Positions 9,601 through 17,738 of a DNA stretch of 64,000 bases are shown piece after piece (the first letter of the stretch is position 1; each line of letters starts with the position of its first letter). The notes under the pieces are model-generated. The model was not told the DNA's origin. It made no database searches and was given only the letters and a program-made list of their open reading frames with translations. The position numbers and the translations under genes were made by a program. Origin of the DNA: Cryobacterium sp. SO1 (GTDB lineage Bacteria; Actinomycetota; Actinomycetes; Actinomycetales; Microbacteriaceae); the NCBI RefSeq assembly GCF_004210215.2, contig NZ_CP067394.1, positions 3,596,001-3,660,000 of the forward strand, given 5' to 3'.

Positions 9601-10245
9601 TCAGCGGCGACGGCGGAGCCCGGTGCGCGGCGGGAGCGTTGCCAGGGCGGCGTTGTAGCGCATCCGTGGCGGTTCGGCCGCGAGGGCGTCAAGCGACACC
9701 GGGGACGGGCTGGCCATCGAGAAGGCCGTGACCACGCGCATCCGGCCGACGTCGGACACACCGTAGACCAGGGCCGCGCCTGATCGGCCGGGTGTGCTCA
9801 CCACCGTGGTGCGGAAGAACGTGGCGACCCCGGGCACCTCGTCGTCGATGACCAGAACGTCCCCGAGCGCGCCTGCCGGATGCGCCAGGTGCGGCAACGC
9901 CGCATCCGTGACCCGCTGCAGCACTGTTTCGCCGGCCGCATCCGCGGCGTCAAGCAGGAACGCCGCGGGCGCCAGGCCCAACTGGCCGGCCAGCTCGCCG
10001 TTTCGCCAGCGGTCGCCCTTGAGTCCGAACGGCGTGACCACCCTCGAGAGCAGGTAGCCGTAGACGTGCAACAGGCCGGCATTGCCGATCGGCCAGGTCG
10101 CCACGATGCCCGCCGCCGCATGCAACCTGAAGAACTCGGCCTTGGAGATCACCGGCGACTGGATGTTCTCGTCGATCACCGTTGACAGCGCCCAGTCGTC
10201 GAAGCGGCCGGCGGCGGCGTCACTGGCGATCTGCTCGAACATCAT
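9601..10245 (-). CDS. Conserved-looking protein of unknown function
   Basis: A 214-residue soluble protein that I do not recognise. It has regular amino-acid composition and codon use, several likely strands and helices, and a repeated structure of hydrophobic segments (GNAGLLHVYGYLLSRVVTPFG; DVLVIDDEVPGVATFFRTT). The region SKAEFFRLHAAAGIVATW suggests a sugar- or aldehyde-handling small domain but no catalytic motif is clear. It faces purL and is followed upstream by 180 bases without a gene, then L-2-hydroxyglutarate oxidase on the same strand. Confidence 0.7.
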   Translation of the reverse strand: MMFEQIASDAAAGRFDDWALSTVIDENIQSPVISKAEFFRLHAAAGIVATWPIGNAGLLHVYGYLLSRVVTPFGLKGDRWRNGELAGQLGLAPAAFLLDAADAAGETVLQRVTDAALPHLAHPAGALGDVLVIDDEVPGVATFFRTTVVSTPGRSGAALVYGVSDVGRMRVVTAFSMASPSPVSLDALAAEPPRMRYNAALATLPPRTGLRRRR

Positions 10246-10425
10246 CTGCCCATCGTAGGCACCTCGGCCGCACCGGCCTGGAGGGGTTGCACCTCAGCCG
10301 ATTTGTGAGCCGTCACCGCGCGCTGTGGCATGCCCACGCCGGCTGTGGCTGGCCGCACCCGCGAGAGCGGGCGCGAGGCGCCACCAGGGGTGCGGCGAGT
10401 GCCATCCGGGGCGGATGCGCTCAGG

Positions 10426-11640
10426 TCAGTCTGTGGTGCGGGCGAAAACATAGTGGTCGATGAGGTGATCGGCGATGGCCATCGACGAGGTGGCAGCCGG
10501 GGACGGGGCGTTGCGCAGCAGCGTGACCGGGCCGACCTGGTCGACCGCGAAGTCGTCCAGGAGGGCTCCGTCGCTGCCCCAGGCCTGGGCGCGCACGCCG
10601 GCGGCGGTCTTGTGGGTGAGATCGCGCATCCGTAATTCGGGGATGAACCGGCGGGCCTTGCGGAAGTACAGGGGTTTGACCAACGAGCCGCTGATCTCGT
10701 CGATGCCCATCCGCCAGTGCTGCTGCGCGAGCGCCGCCGCTCCCGGCCAACGTAGCGACTCCCAAGTGTCTTTCGGCGAGACGGCGAGCCAGCTGTAGCC
10801 TTCCCGGGCCAGCGCCGGCACCGCGTTCGGCCCCACGTGCACGTCGTCGTGGACGCCGCGGGTGAAGTGCACGCCGAGGAACGGGAACCGTGGGTCGGGC
10901 ACCGGGTAGATCATGCCGCGAACCAGGTCGGTGCGGGCTGGATCCAGCGCCCAGTATTCGCCGCGGAACGGCAGGATCTTCGGGGACGGGTCGGCGCCCA
11001 CCAGACGGGCGACCAGGTCGGACTGCAGACCGGCGCAGGCGATCACCCGGTCGAAGAGTTGCTCGGCGTCGGCCGTGCGCACCCGCACCGCTGAGCCCTC
11101 GAGGTGCAGCGCCACAACCTCATGGCCGGTGCGGATGGTGCCGCCGTTGCGGCGGACATCCTCGGCCATCGCCTCGGTGATCGCGGTGTAGTCCACGGCC
11201 GCGGTGTGAGGCGAGTGCACCGCGGCGATGCCCGCCACATGCGGTTCGATCTCGCGGAGCTGTGCCCCGCCATCGAGGCGCACCAGGCCGGGTACCCCGT
11301 TGGCGAGAGCCCGCCGCTCGATGTCGGCCAGGGCCGGCAGCTCGGACTCGTCGACGGCGACGACGAGCTTGCCCACCTCCCGGTAGGGCAGGTTCTTCTC
11401 GGCGCAGTAGTCGCGGATGCTGATCCGGCCCGCGGCGCACAGCTGTGCCTTGAGAGTTCCCGGCTGGTAGTACAGACCCGCGTGCACCACCCCGGAGTTG
11501 CGCCCGGTCTGGTGCGCGGCGAGCCGGTCTTCCTTTTCGAAGACGGTGACGTCGCCGAGTCCGCGCAACACCAGGGCCCGCGCGATGGCCACCCCCACGA
11601 TGCCGCCGCCGATGATCGCAATGCGCTCGCCCATAACCAT
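10426..11640 (-). CDS. lhgO: L-2-hydroxyglutarate oxidase (FAD-dependent)
   Basis: A 404-residue DAO-type flavoprotein that oxidises L-2-hydroxyglutarate to 2-oxoglutarate, usually passing electrons to quinone. It shows the dinucleotide-binding fold IAIIGGGIVGVAIARALVL at the N-terminus, HQTGRNSGVVHAGLYYQPG (flavin contact, diagnostic of LhgO), and LPFRGEYWAL, PVPDPRFPFLGVHFTR later. Start is ATG at 11640, with 11634 an alternative. It is probably monocistronic. The gap at 11641-11875 contains an inverted repeat. Confidence 0.92.
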   Translation of the reverse strand: MVMGERIAIIGGGIVGVAIARALVLRGLGDVTVFEKEDRLAAHQTGRNSGVVHAGLYYQPGTLKAQLCAAGRISIRDYCAEKNLPYREVGKLVVAVDESELPALADIERRALANGVPGLVRLDGGAQLREIEPHVAGIAAVHSPHTAAVDYTAITEAMAEDVRRNGGTIRTGHEVVALHLEGSAVRVRTADAEQLFDRVIACAGLQSDLVARLVGADPSPKILPFRGEYWALDPARTDLVRGMIYPVPDPRFPFLGVHFTRGVHDDVHVGPNAVPALAREGYSWLAVSPKDTWESLRWPGAAALAQQHWRMGIDEISGSLVKPLYFRKARRFIPELRMRDLTHKTAAGVRAQAWGSDGALLDDFAVDQVGPVTLLRNAPSPAATSSMAIADHLIDHYVFARTTD

Positions 11641-11743
11641 CCGTTCTCATGTGCCCGTGACGGACCACCGGTTCGACGAACCCCCGCACGGTGGCATCCT
11701 GCCCCCTGCGGACGGTCCCGGCAATGCCTCCCGTTGCAGCCCC

Positions 11744-11838
11744 GTGCATAACTCCCGCAATTTGTGCGCTCGTCGGTCAGCGGGGGCGGAATCACGCGGG
11801 TGTGCACCTCAGCGCGGGAGGTTCTGCAGGAGTTGCAC
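11744..11838. repeat. Inverted repeat pair, GTGCATAACTCC(C)GCA type
   Basis: GTGCATAACTCCCGCAA at 11744-11760 is answered by TGCAGGAGTTGCAC at 11825-11838, an inverted copy with a two-base bulge. The same word forms a perfect inverted pair at 13333-13425. It lies between the SDR gene's 3' end and the lhgO start. Its role is unknown; a terminator or a mobile palindromic repeat is possible. Confidence 0.5.
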
Positions 11839-11875
11839 TGATCGCCCGGCGTGTGGGGCGATGGCGCGGGGGCGG

Positions 11876-12817
11876 TTACGGGCCGAGGGCGAACGGTGCG
11901 TCGATGAGGGCCTCGGTGCGGGCGAAGAGGCGCGCTGCGATGTCGCGGTCGAGCGAGGTGCGGGTGGGGTGCTGAAGGGTCGGGGTGCCCCGGGTGAGAA
12001 GCCGCGGACCGTAGTACTGGCCACCGGTGACGGCGGGGTCTATCGCCGCGCGCACCGTCGACCAGGCGCCGGCATCCTTGCCCTGCGCGCCGACGAAGCT
12101 CTGCAGGGTGTCGACGAACCGTTTGGCCCGGCTCACCTCGTTGACCCCGCGGATGCCGGGGGTGAGCCCCGAGATCGAGCAACCCGGGTGCGCCACCAGG
12201 CTCTGCACACCGCCGACGCCGCCCTGGCCTGCCGCACGCAGGCGCCGGTCGAGTTCGAAGCCGAAGACCTGCATCGCGATCTTCGACTGCGCGTAGGCCT
12301 TCCAGCCGTTGTAGGTGACCTCCAGCTGCAGGTCGTCCAGTGCCGAGTCCATCAGCCGGGAGATCAGCGATCCAAGCGACACCACCCGGCTGCCGGGCGT
12401 GCCGAGCAGCACGGGTAGCACCAGGCTGGTGAGCAGGAAGTGTCCGGTGTAGTTCGCGGCCAGCACCAGCTCGGTGCCGTCCAGGCTCACCGACCGGTCG
12501 GTGGGCGGGTGCACGATTCCCGCGTTGAGGATGAGGCCGTGCAGCTGCGGGAATTCGAGCATCCGTTCGGCAGCCCGGCGCACCGACGCGAGGTCGGCGA
12601 GGTCGAGCTCGAGCGTCGAGACGGAGGCGCCGGGCGCCCGCCCGCGGATCGCGGCAACGGCCGCGGCCGCCTTGGCCGGGTTGCGGCAGGCCAGCACCAC
12701 GTGGGCGCCGGCGCCGGCCAGCTGTTCGCCGGTGAAGTAGCCCAGGCCCGCGTTGGCGCCCGTGACCACGAAGGTGCGCCCGGACTGGTCCGGTAGCGAG
12801 CGCGGGTTCCAGCTCAC
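11876..12817 (-). CDS. SDR-family oxidoreductase (protochlorophyllide reductase/retinol dehydrogenase-like)
   Basis: A 313-residue classical-type short-chain dehydrogenase. TGANAGLGYFTGEQLA binds NAD(P), LDLADLASVR is the Asp strand, LILNAGI is the NAG motif, SLGSLISR carries the active serine and AYAQSKIA the Tyr-x3-Lys pair. Substrate is unknown. The GTG start at 12817 overlaps the stop of the chorismate mutase gene (GTGA), so they are translationally coupled, an unexpected pairing with no obvious pathway logic. Confidence 0.88.
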   Translation of the reverse strand: MSWNPRSLPDQSGRTFVVTGANAGLGYFTGEQLAGAGAHVVLACRNPAKAAAAVAAIRGRAPGASVSTLELDLADLASVRRAAERMLEFPQLHGLILNAGIVHPPTDRSVSLDGTELVLAANYTGHFLLTSLVLPVLLGTPGSRVVSLGSLISRLMDSALDDLQLEVTYNGWKAYAQSKIAMQVFGFELDRRLRAAGQGGVGGVQSLVAHPGCSISGLTPGIRGVNEVSRAKRFVDTLQSFVGAQGKDAGAWSTVRAAIDPAVTGGQYYGPRLLTRGTPTLQHPTRTSLDRDIAARLFARTEALIDAPFALGP

Positions 12818-13260
12818 GCTGAAGGGGCGGGGTGGGCCGGATCGACGGCCGGGTCACCCGTGACGGCTGCGCTGCCCGACTCGGATGCGGAGCTCGTCGG
12901 GGCTGCGGCGGGCTTGGCGGCATCCGAGGAGCCGCCGGCGATCTTCTCGTGGTGGTGGATGACCTCGGCGATGATGAAGTTGAGGAACTTCTCGGCGAAA
13001 GCCGGGTCGAGTCTGGCGTCTTCGGCCAGGCCGCGCAGTCGCTGGATCTGCAGGAACTCCCGGGCCGGATCGGCCGGCGGCAGGCCGTGCTGGGCCTTCA
13101 GGCGCCCCACGCTCTGGGTGAACTTGAACCGCTCGGCGAGCAGGTGGATGAGCGCCGCATCGATGTTGTCGATGCTTTGGCGGATGCCCTGCAACTCGTT
13201 GATCGCTTCCTGCCCCGCGTCAGCGGGCAATTCCTTGTTTGCAGCCATGGTCTTCACCAT
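12814..13260 (-). CDS. AroQ-type chorismate mutase
   Basis: A small all-helical enzyme that converts chorismate to prephenate, the branch to Phe and Tyr. The AroQ core is at residues 20-110: INELQGIRQSIDNIDAALIHLLAERFKF with the catalytic Arg, Lys in GRLKAQHGLPPADPARE, and FLNFIIAEVIHHHEKIA. The C-terminal 35 residues are a low-complexity Ala/Ser/Pro tail. The ATG at 13260 or 13248 is plausible, and 13248 has GGTGAAG upstream. A longer in-frame extension is Gly/Arg-rich noncoding-like sequence. The stop overlaps the SDR start. Confidence 0.88.
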   Translation of the reverse strand: MVKTMAANKELPADAGQEAINELQGIRQSIDNIDAALIHLLAERFKFTQSVGRLKAQHGLPPADPAREFLQIQRLRGLAEDARLDPAFAEKFLNFIIAEVIHHHEKIAGGSSDAAKPAAAPTSSASESGSAAVTGDPAVDPAHPAPSA

Positions 13261-13289
13261 ATTGCACCGACCGATATTGCACCGACCCG
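13259..13289. repeat. Two tandem copies of ATATTGCACCGACC(G/C)
   Basis: A 15-bp direct repeat covers the start region of the chorismate mutase gene. Read on the reverse strand, each copy holds GGTCGGTGCAATAT, with CAATAT resembling a -10 box. It could be a promoter/operator region or a replication slip; only the repeat is directly visible. Confidence 0.5.
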
Positions 13290-13332
13290 GATGCCCGAGT
13301 CGCGCGCTGCCGCCCACCCAGGCCGCGTGTCG

Positions 13333-13425
13333 GCATAACTCCTGCAATTCGCCACGGCCACGGATGCCCGACCCCGGGATTCCGGGGCGCGGCATCCGGT
13401 CGGCGGAAGATCGCAGGAGTTATGC
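13333..13425. repeat. Perfect 13-bp inverted repeat with 67-bp spacer
   Basis: GCATAACTCCTGC (13333-13345) and GCAGGAGTTATGC (13413-13425) are exact inverted copies. The right arm ends on the base before the stop codon of the EamA gene (13426). It is the same word as in the 11744-11838 pair. Confidence 0.7.
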
Positions 13426-14367
13426 TCAGGCGGTGCGGGGCACGGCGAACGGCAAGCGCACGCGCTTCTGGGTGAGCAGGATGCCGACGAGCACCAGCAG
13501 CGCCCCGGCAGGTTCGTGCCAGGAGAACGTCTCGGACAACACCAGCACACCGAGGACCACGCCCACCACCGGGGTGACGTAGGTCACCGTCGAGGTCGTC
13601 GTGGGGCCCCAGGCACGCAACACATTGATGTGCCAGATGTAGGCGAACCCGGTGCCGAGCACACCCAGGGTGACCAGGCTGAGCACGATCGGTGTGGTCG
13701 GAGCCACCGGCTGCCAGGCCAGCACGGGCGTGAGCAGCAGCATCAGGACCCCGGCCAGGCCGATGTTGAGGAACGCGAACGTGGTGCCGGCGATCGGCCG
13801 GCCGCTGAGATTTCTGCGGGTGTACCCGAAGGTGAAGCCGTAACAGAGCGCCGCACCCAGGCAGGCGAGCTGGCCCCAGAGGTCACCGGTGAGCGCGGAG
13901 TACTGCCACGGTGCGATGATCACGACGACGCCCACGACGCCCACCAGCACGCCGATCACCTGGTCGCGGGCGAGTTTCTCCACCCGGAACACGGCCGTGA
14001 CCATGACCGCGGTCATGATGGGGGTCACGGCGTTGTAGATGCTGGCCAGGCTCGACGAGACATACTGCTCGGCCCAGGCGAACAGCAGGTGCGGCACGAC
14101 GCATCCGGTGATCGCGATGACCAGGAAGTGCAGCCAGACGATGCCCTCACGGGGCAGCACCGGACCGCGGTTGACCCGTGGACGGGTGGCCAGCACGATC
14201 AGGCCGAGCGTGAGGCCGCCGAGCACCAGGCGGGACCAGGCCACCTGGCCGAAACTGACGCCGTCGAGGGCGATCTTCATGAACAGGAAGCTGGCGCCCC
14301 AGACCACCCCCATCCCCAGGAACTGCAGGACGACCAGGGGTCTGCGGGGGCTGGAAATGTCACTCAC
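13426..14367 (-). CDS. EamA/DMT-family transporter
   Basis: A 313-residue membrane protein with about ten hydrophobic segments in two EamA repeats. The first has FLFMKIALDGVSFGQVAWSRLVLGG; the second starts near GQLACLGAALCYGFTFGYTRR and ends with VTYVTPVVGVVLGVLVLSETFSW, the usual end-of-repeat motif. Drug/metabolite exporters of this family move amino acids or metabolites. The substrate cannot be told here. A short basic tail (TQKRVRLPFAVPRTA) ends at the inverted repeat. Confidence 0.9.
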   Translation of the reverse strand: MSDISSPRRPLVVLQFLGMGVVWGASFLFMKIALDGVSFGQVAWSRLVLGGLTLGLIVLATRPRVNRGPVLPREGIVWLHFLVIAITGCVVPHLLFAWAEQYVSSSLASIYNAVTPIMTAVMVTAVFRVEKLARDQVIGVLVGVVGVVVIIAPWQYSALTGDLWGQLACLGAALCYGFTFGYTRRNLSGRPIAGTTFAFLNIGLAGVLMLLLTPVLAWQPVAPTTPIVLSLVTLGVLGTGFAYIWHINVLRAWGPTTTSTVTYVTPVVGVVLGVLVLSETFSWHEPAGALLVLVGILLTQKRVRLPFAVPRTA

Positions 14368-14458
14368 CTGCCGACCCTAGCCCACTGGCCGAGCGGCCAG
14401 GCCGTGTGCAGGGCGCCGCCGACGGTGATGTCCGAAAATCGCGGGCGGATGGCCGTAT

Positions 14459-15124
14459 TCAGCTGGGCGTGACCCGGCGGCGGGGCGCCCGCGGGTCGCG
14501 GTACTCGACGGCCGTGCCGCTGAACACGTCGAGCCGCTTGTGCAACCCGGCCTGCACCACGGGCCACTCGTCGGCGAGCACCGAGTAGACGGCGGTGTCC
14601 CGCCACGAGCCGTCCGCCCGGCGCTGCACTCGCCGGTTGATGCCCTCGAACTGCGCGCCGATGCCCAGGATCGCCGCGCGGGACCGGGAGTTGAGCACAT
14701 CGGCCTGGATCTTGACCCGGCCGAAGCCGTGCTCGAACGCGGCACCGAGCATCAGCAGCTTCGTCTCGGGGTTCACCGCGGTGCCCCAGACCTGCGGAGC
14801 GTACGCGGTCCAGCCCAGGTGCAGCGCCTCGTTGGGCAGGTCGATGTCGCCGAGGGTGGAGGTGCCGACCAGGTCGCCGGCGTGCGGACCGGAGACGACG
14901 CGCACGGCGTAGGGCTGGGCATCCCACTGGTAGTACTGGAGCGCGAAGGCCACGAAGTCCTCGAGCGCGGCGGGCAGACCGTGCGGGCCGCCGCCGTACC
15001 CGCCGGCGAAGACCGCCGGATGCGCGATGGCGCGGTGCAACTCGGGCAGGTGTGCCCGGCTGAGCGGTTCCAGGCACACGAAGCGCCCCGTCAGCAGTGT
15101 CGCGTCGGGTCGGTGCGCGGTCAC
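14459..15124 (-). CDS. GNAT-family N-acetyltransferase (RimJ/RimL-like)
   Basis: A 221-residue acetyl-CoA-dependent transferase. LTGRFVCLEPLSRAHLPEL opens the domain, GDLVGTSTLGDIDLPNEALHLGWT forms the central beta strands, and WGTAVNPETKLLMLGAAFE plus VKIQADVLNSRSRAAILGIGA are the acetyl-CoA-binding and N-acceptor segments of RimJ/RimL-type proteins. Start ATG at 15124. It lies downstream of purA behind a strong hairpin, so it is likely transcribed separately. The substrate (protein N-terminus or small amine) is unknown. Confidence 0.88.
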   Translation of the reverse strand: MTAHRPDATLLTGRFVCLEPLSRAHLPELHRAIAHPAVFAGGYGGGPHGLPAALEDFVAFALQYYQWDAQPYAVRVVSGPHAGDLVGTSTLGDIDLPNEALHLGWTAYAPQVWGTAVNPETKLLMLGAAFEHGFGRVKIQADVLNSRSRAAILGIGAQFEGINRRVQRRADGSWRDTAVYSVLADEWPVVQAGLHKRLDVFSGTAVEYRDPRAPRRRVTPS

Positions 15125-15141
15125 GTGGGTTCTCCCTTCGC

Positions 15142-15198
15142 CGAACTGTGAGCTAAGCCCCGAAAACTCGGCGTTTTCGGGGCTTTGCTCACGGTTCG
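15142..15198. terminator. Long hairpin downstream of purA
   Basis: Arms at 15142-15167 and 15173-15198 pair at 24 of 26 positions around the loop TCGGC. The left arm begins CGAACTGTGAGCTAAGCCCC. It falls between the purA stop and the GNAT start and probably terminates purA. The first 16 bases are shared with the hairpin at 17049-17113. Confidence 0.7.
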
Positions 15199-15209
15199 CG
15201 GGCCGTGGG

Positions 15210-16496
15210 TCAGTCGATGAGGTCGTGGAGGGTGAGGATCGCCTCGCGGTCGGGGCCGACCCCGATGGCGGAGATGCGGGCGCCGCTCATGGCCTCGAGC
15301 GCGAGGACGTAGTCCTGGGCGTTCCGGGGCAGGTCTTCGAAGTGGCGCACCATGGTGATGTCCTCGGTCCAGCCGGGGTACTCCTCGTAGACCGGCTTCG
15401 CGTGGTGGAAGTCGGACTGCGACACGGGTACCTCGTCGTAGCGCACCCCGTCGACCTCGTAGGCGACGCAGACCGGGATGGTCTCAAGGCCCGTGAGCAC
15501 GTCGAGCTTGGTGAGCACGAAGTCGGTGACCCCGTTGATCCGGGCCGTGTACCGGGCGATCGGGGCGTCGTACCAGCCACAGCGGCGCGGCCGGCCGGTG
15601 GTCGTGCCGAACTCGAAGCCCTTGGCGCGCAAGAACTCGCCGGACTCGTCGAACAGCTCGGTGGGGAACGGGCCGGCGCCGACGCGGGTGGTGTACGCCT
15701 TGACGACCGCGATGATGCGGTCGATCCGGTTCGGGCCGATGCCTGAGCCGGTCACCGCGCCACCGGACGTGGCGTTGGACGACGTGACGAACGGGTAGGA
15801 GCCGTGGTCGACATCCAGCATGGTGGCCTGGCCGCCCTCGAACAGCACGGTCTTGCCGTCGGTGAGCGCCTCGTGCAGCAGCAGGGCGGTGTCGGCGACC
15901 ATAGGGCGCAGACGTTCGGCGTAGCTGAGCAGGTCGTCGACGATCTCGTCGACGGTGATGGCGCGGCGGTTGTAGACCTTGACCAGCATGTGGTTCTTCT
16001 GCCCGAGGGCGCCCTCCACCTTCTGGCGCAGGATGTTCTCGTCGAACAGGTCCTGAATGCGGATGCCGACGCGGTTGATCTTGTCGGCGTAGGTGGGGCC
16101 GATGCCGCGGCCGGTGGTGCCGATCTGGCGCTTGCCCAGGAACCGCTCGGTGACCTTGTCCATGGTGCGGTGGTACTGGGTGATCACGTGCGCGTTGGCG
16201 CTGACGCGCAGCTTGGACACGTCGACGCCGCGGGAGCTGAGCGCGTCGAGTTCCTCGAAGAGCACCTCGATGTCGACGACGACTCCGTTGGCGATCACCG
16301 GGGTGACGCCGGGGGTGAGGATGCCGGAGGGCAGCAGGTGCAGCGCATACTTCTCGTTGCCGACGACCACGGTGTGGCCGGCGTTGTTGCCGCCGTTGAA
16401 CTTGACGACGTAGTCGACCCGGCTGCCGAGGAGGTCGGTGGCCTTACCCTTACCTTCGTCGCCCCACTGGGCGCCGATCAGAACAATTGCGGGCAT
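15210..16496 (-). CDS. purA: Adenylosuccinate synthetase
   Basis: Converts IMP and aspartate to adenylosuccinate with GTP, the first step to AMP. 428 residues, normal. The start [17 protein letters not shown] (GTP loop and catalytic Asp), [12 protein letters not shown] (catalytic His), [41 protein letters not shown] and [14 protein letters not shown] are all diagnostic. It is followed three bases upstream by the DUF3151 gene on the same strand, so the two form an operon with the DUF3151 gene first. Confidence 0.97.
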   Translation of the reverse strand: MPAIVLIGAQWGDEGKGKATDLLGSRVDYVVKFNGGNNAGHTVVVGNEKYALHLLPSGILTPGVTPVIANGVVVDIEVLFEELDALSSRGVDVSKLRVSANAHVITQYHRTMDKVTERFLGKRQIGTTGRGIGPTYADKINRVGIRIQDLFDENILRQKVEGALGQKNHMLVKVYNRRAITVDEIVDDLLSYAERLRPMVADTALLLHEALTDGKTVLFEGGQATMLDVDHGSYPFVTSSNATSGGAVTGSGIGPNRIDRIIAVVKAYTTRVGAGPFPTELFDESGEFLRAKGFEFGTTTGRPRRCGWYDAPIARYTARINGVTDFVLTKLDVLTGLETIPVCVAYEVDGVRYDEVPVSQSDFHHAKPVYEEYPGWTEDITMVRHFEDLPRNAQDYVLALEAMSGARISAIGVGPDREAILTLHDLID

Positions 16497-16499
16497 GGC

Positions 16500-17018
16500 T
16501 TAGTTTTCTCCTTGGATAAAGAAGGCGGCGGTCGGCGGGGCCGGGTCCTCGCCGGGTGAAACGGCGGGCGGGGCCGCCGGGAACTTCTGGGAATCGTCCG
16601 CCTCGGAGCGCAGCAGCGGGATGACGGTGGCATCGGCCCCGTCCAGGAAGTCGGTGAGCCGCTCGAACTCGTCGGTCTCGCCGATCTCGGCCGCGGCGCG
16701 GCGAAGGGCGAACAGGGCGCGGAGCACCCCACGGTTGGGTGCGTGCGACCACGGGATGGGTCCCTGGCCGCGCCAGCCGGCCTTGCGCAGCGCGTCGAGG
16801 CCGCGGTGGTAGCCCACCCGGGCATACGCGTACGCCTCGAGCAGTCGGCCCTGAGAGTGGGTCACGTCTGCGAGGGCCGCCCAGGCCAGCGATGACTTCG
16901 GATGCGCCGCCACAACGGTTGATATATCTTGCGTTCCGGTTCGGCTGAGCGCCTCAGTCACCTCCGGTTCCGCGGGTAGGAGGGTCTCGGGCTGTTCGAT
17001 CAGATTTGCGCCGGTCAC
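16500..17018 (-). CDS. DUF3151-family protein
   Basis: A 172-residue soluble protein of the actinobacterial DUF3151 family. Recognisable parts are LWAALAD-like LAWAALADVTHSQGRLLEAYAYARVGYHRGLDALRKAGWRG (spread over residues 45-85) and the tetratricopeptide-like helix VLRALFALRRAAAEIGE. The C-terminus is a Pro/Ala tail. The family has no established function, but it commonly sits next to purA or fructose-bisphosphate aldolase genes. Here it ends three bases before the purA start. Confidence 0.88.
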   Translation of the reverse strand: MTGANLIEQPETLLPAEPEVTEALSRTGTQDISTVVAAHPKSSLAWAALADVTHSQGRLLEAYAYARVGYHRGLDALRKAGWRGQGPIPWSHAPNRGVLRALFALRRAAAEIGETDEFERLTDFLDGADATVIPLLRSEADDSQKFPAAPPAVSPGEDPAPPTAAFFIQGEN

Positions 17019-17048
17019 ACTCGATACTACCGCGACCCGAGATTCAGG

Positions 17049-17113
17049 CCCGCGAGCTGTGAGTTAAGCACCGCAAATCGCGAGAATTAGGTGCTTAAGT
17101 CACAGTTCGCGGG
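17049..17113. terminator. Long hairpin overlapping the end of a TetR gene
   Basis: Arms at 17049-17072 and 17090-17113 match at 22 of 24 positions with a 17-base loop. The left arm begins CCCGCGAGCTGTGAGTTAAG. The right arm encodes the last residues (RPRTVT) and stop of the TetR gene. It is related to the hairpin at 15142-15198 (shared CTGTGAG(C/T)TAAGC). Confidence 0.7.
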
Positions 17114-17700
17114 CGGGGCGGGGCGAGGGAGGCGAGCAGGCCGCCGGAGAGGGACTCGAGGATGGCGGCGGAGACCTCGTCGCGGTGGCGTTCGGGCTCG
17201 AAGACCAGCCACTCGAGGCCGGCCATGAGCACCGCGCCGAACACGCTCGACGCCATCAGCCCGCTGGTGCCGGCCGCAGCCGTGGCCGGCTTGGCCTCGG
17301 CGATCGCCTCGGCGAAGACCGCGAGGGCGTCGTGCCGCAGGGCGAACAGGGTCTTCTGCCAGGCCCGGTCGGTGCGGAAGATCTCGGCCGCCATCAGCTT
17401 GGCCAGGCCGGCATTGGCCTCGATCCGGTCGAGCAGCACCGTGATCAGCGCCTCCAGGGCGGCGCGGCCGTTCAGGCCGGCGGCCGCCTCCCCGAGGGTG
17501 TCGGCCAGCGCGCCGACCCCCTCCTGCAACAGCGCCTCGAAGAGGTTGTCCTTGGAGCTGAAGTTGTAATAGAGGCTGCCCTTGGCCACCCCGGCGAGCT
17601 CCGCGACGTCGTCCATCGTGGTGCCGGTGATCCCCCGGGTGGCGGCCAGCTGCAGCGCGGCATCCAAGATCGCCCGTTTCGTTCCAGTCGCGCGGGGCAT
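17095..17700 (-). CDS. TetR-family regulator of the YhgE/Pip operons
   Basis: A 201-residue TetR protein. The helix-turn-helix covers residues 5-50: ILDAALQLAATRGITGTTMDDVAELAGVAKGSLYYNF. ATG at 17700 starts MPRATGTKRA; a longer extension to 17859 would overlap the YhgE gene and lacks family features. It is the last gene of the reverse-strand operon with the ABC-like protein and YhgE/Pip protein, 38 bases after the latter. It is therefore the likely ligand of the two ACTGACTAGTCAGT sites between the divergent operons (inference). The C-terminal PRTVT and stop fall inside a hairpin. Confidence 0.9.
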   Translation of the reverse strand: MPRATGTKRAILDAALQLAATRGITGTTMDDVAELAGVAKGSLYYNFSSKDNLFEALLQEGVGALADTLGEAAAGLNGRAALEALITVLLDRIEANAGLAKLMAAEIFRTDRAWQKTLFALRHDALAVFAEAIAEAKPATAAAGTSGLMASSVFGAVLMAGLEWLVFEPERHRDEVSAAILESLSGGLLASLAPPRPRTVT

Positions 17701-17738
17701 GGCCGGTCCTTTCGTCGCTCTCGTGTCGGGCTCGCAGC

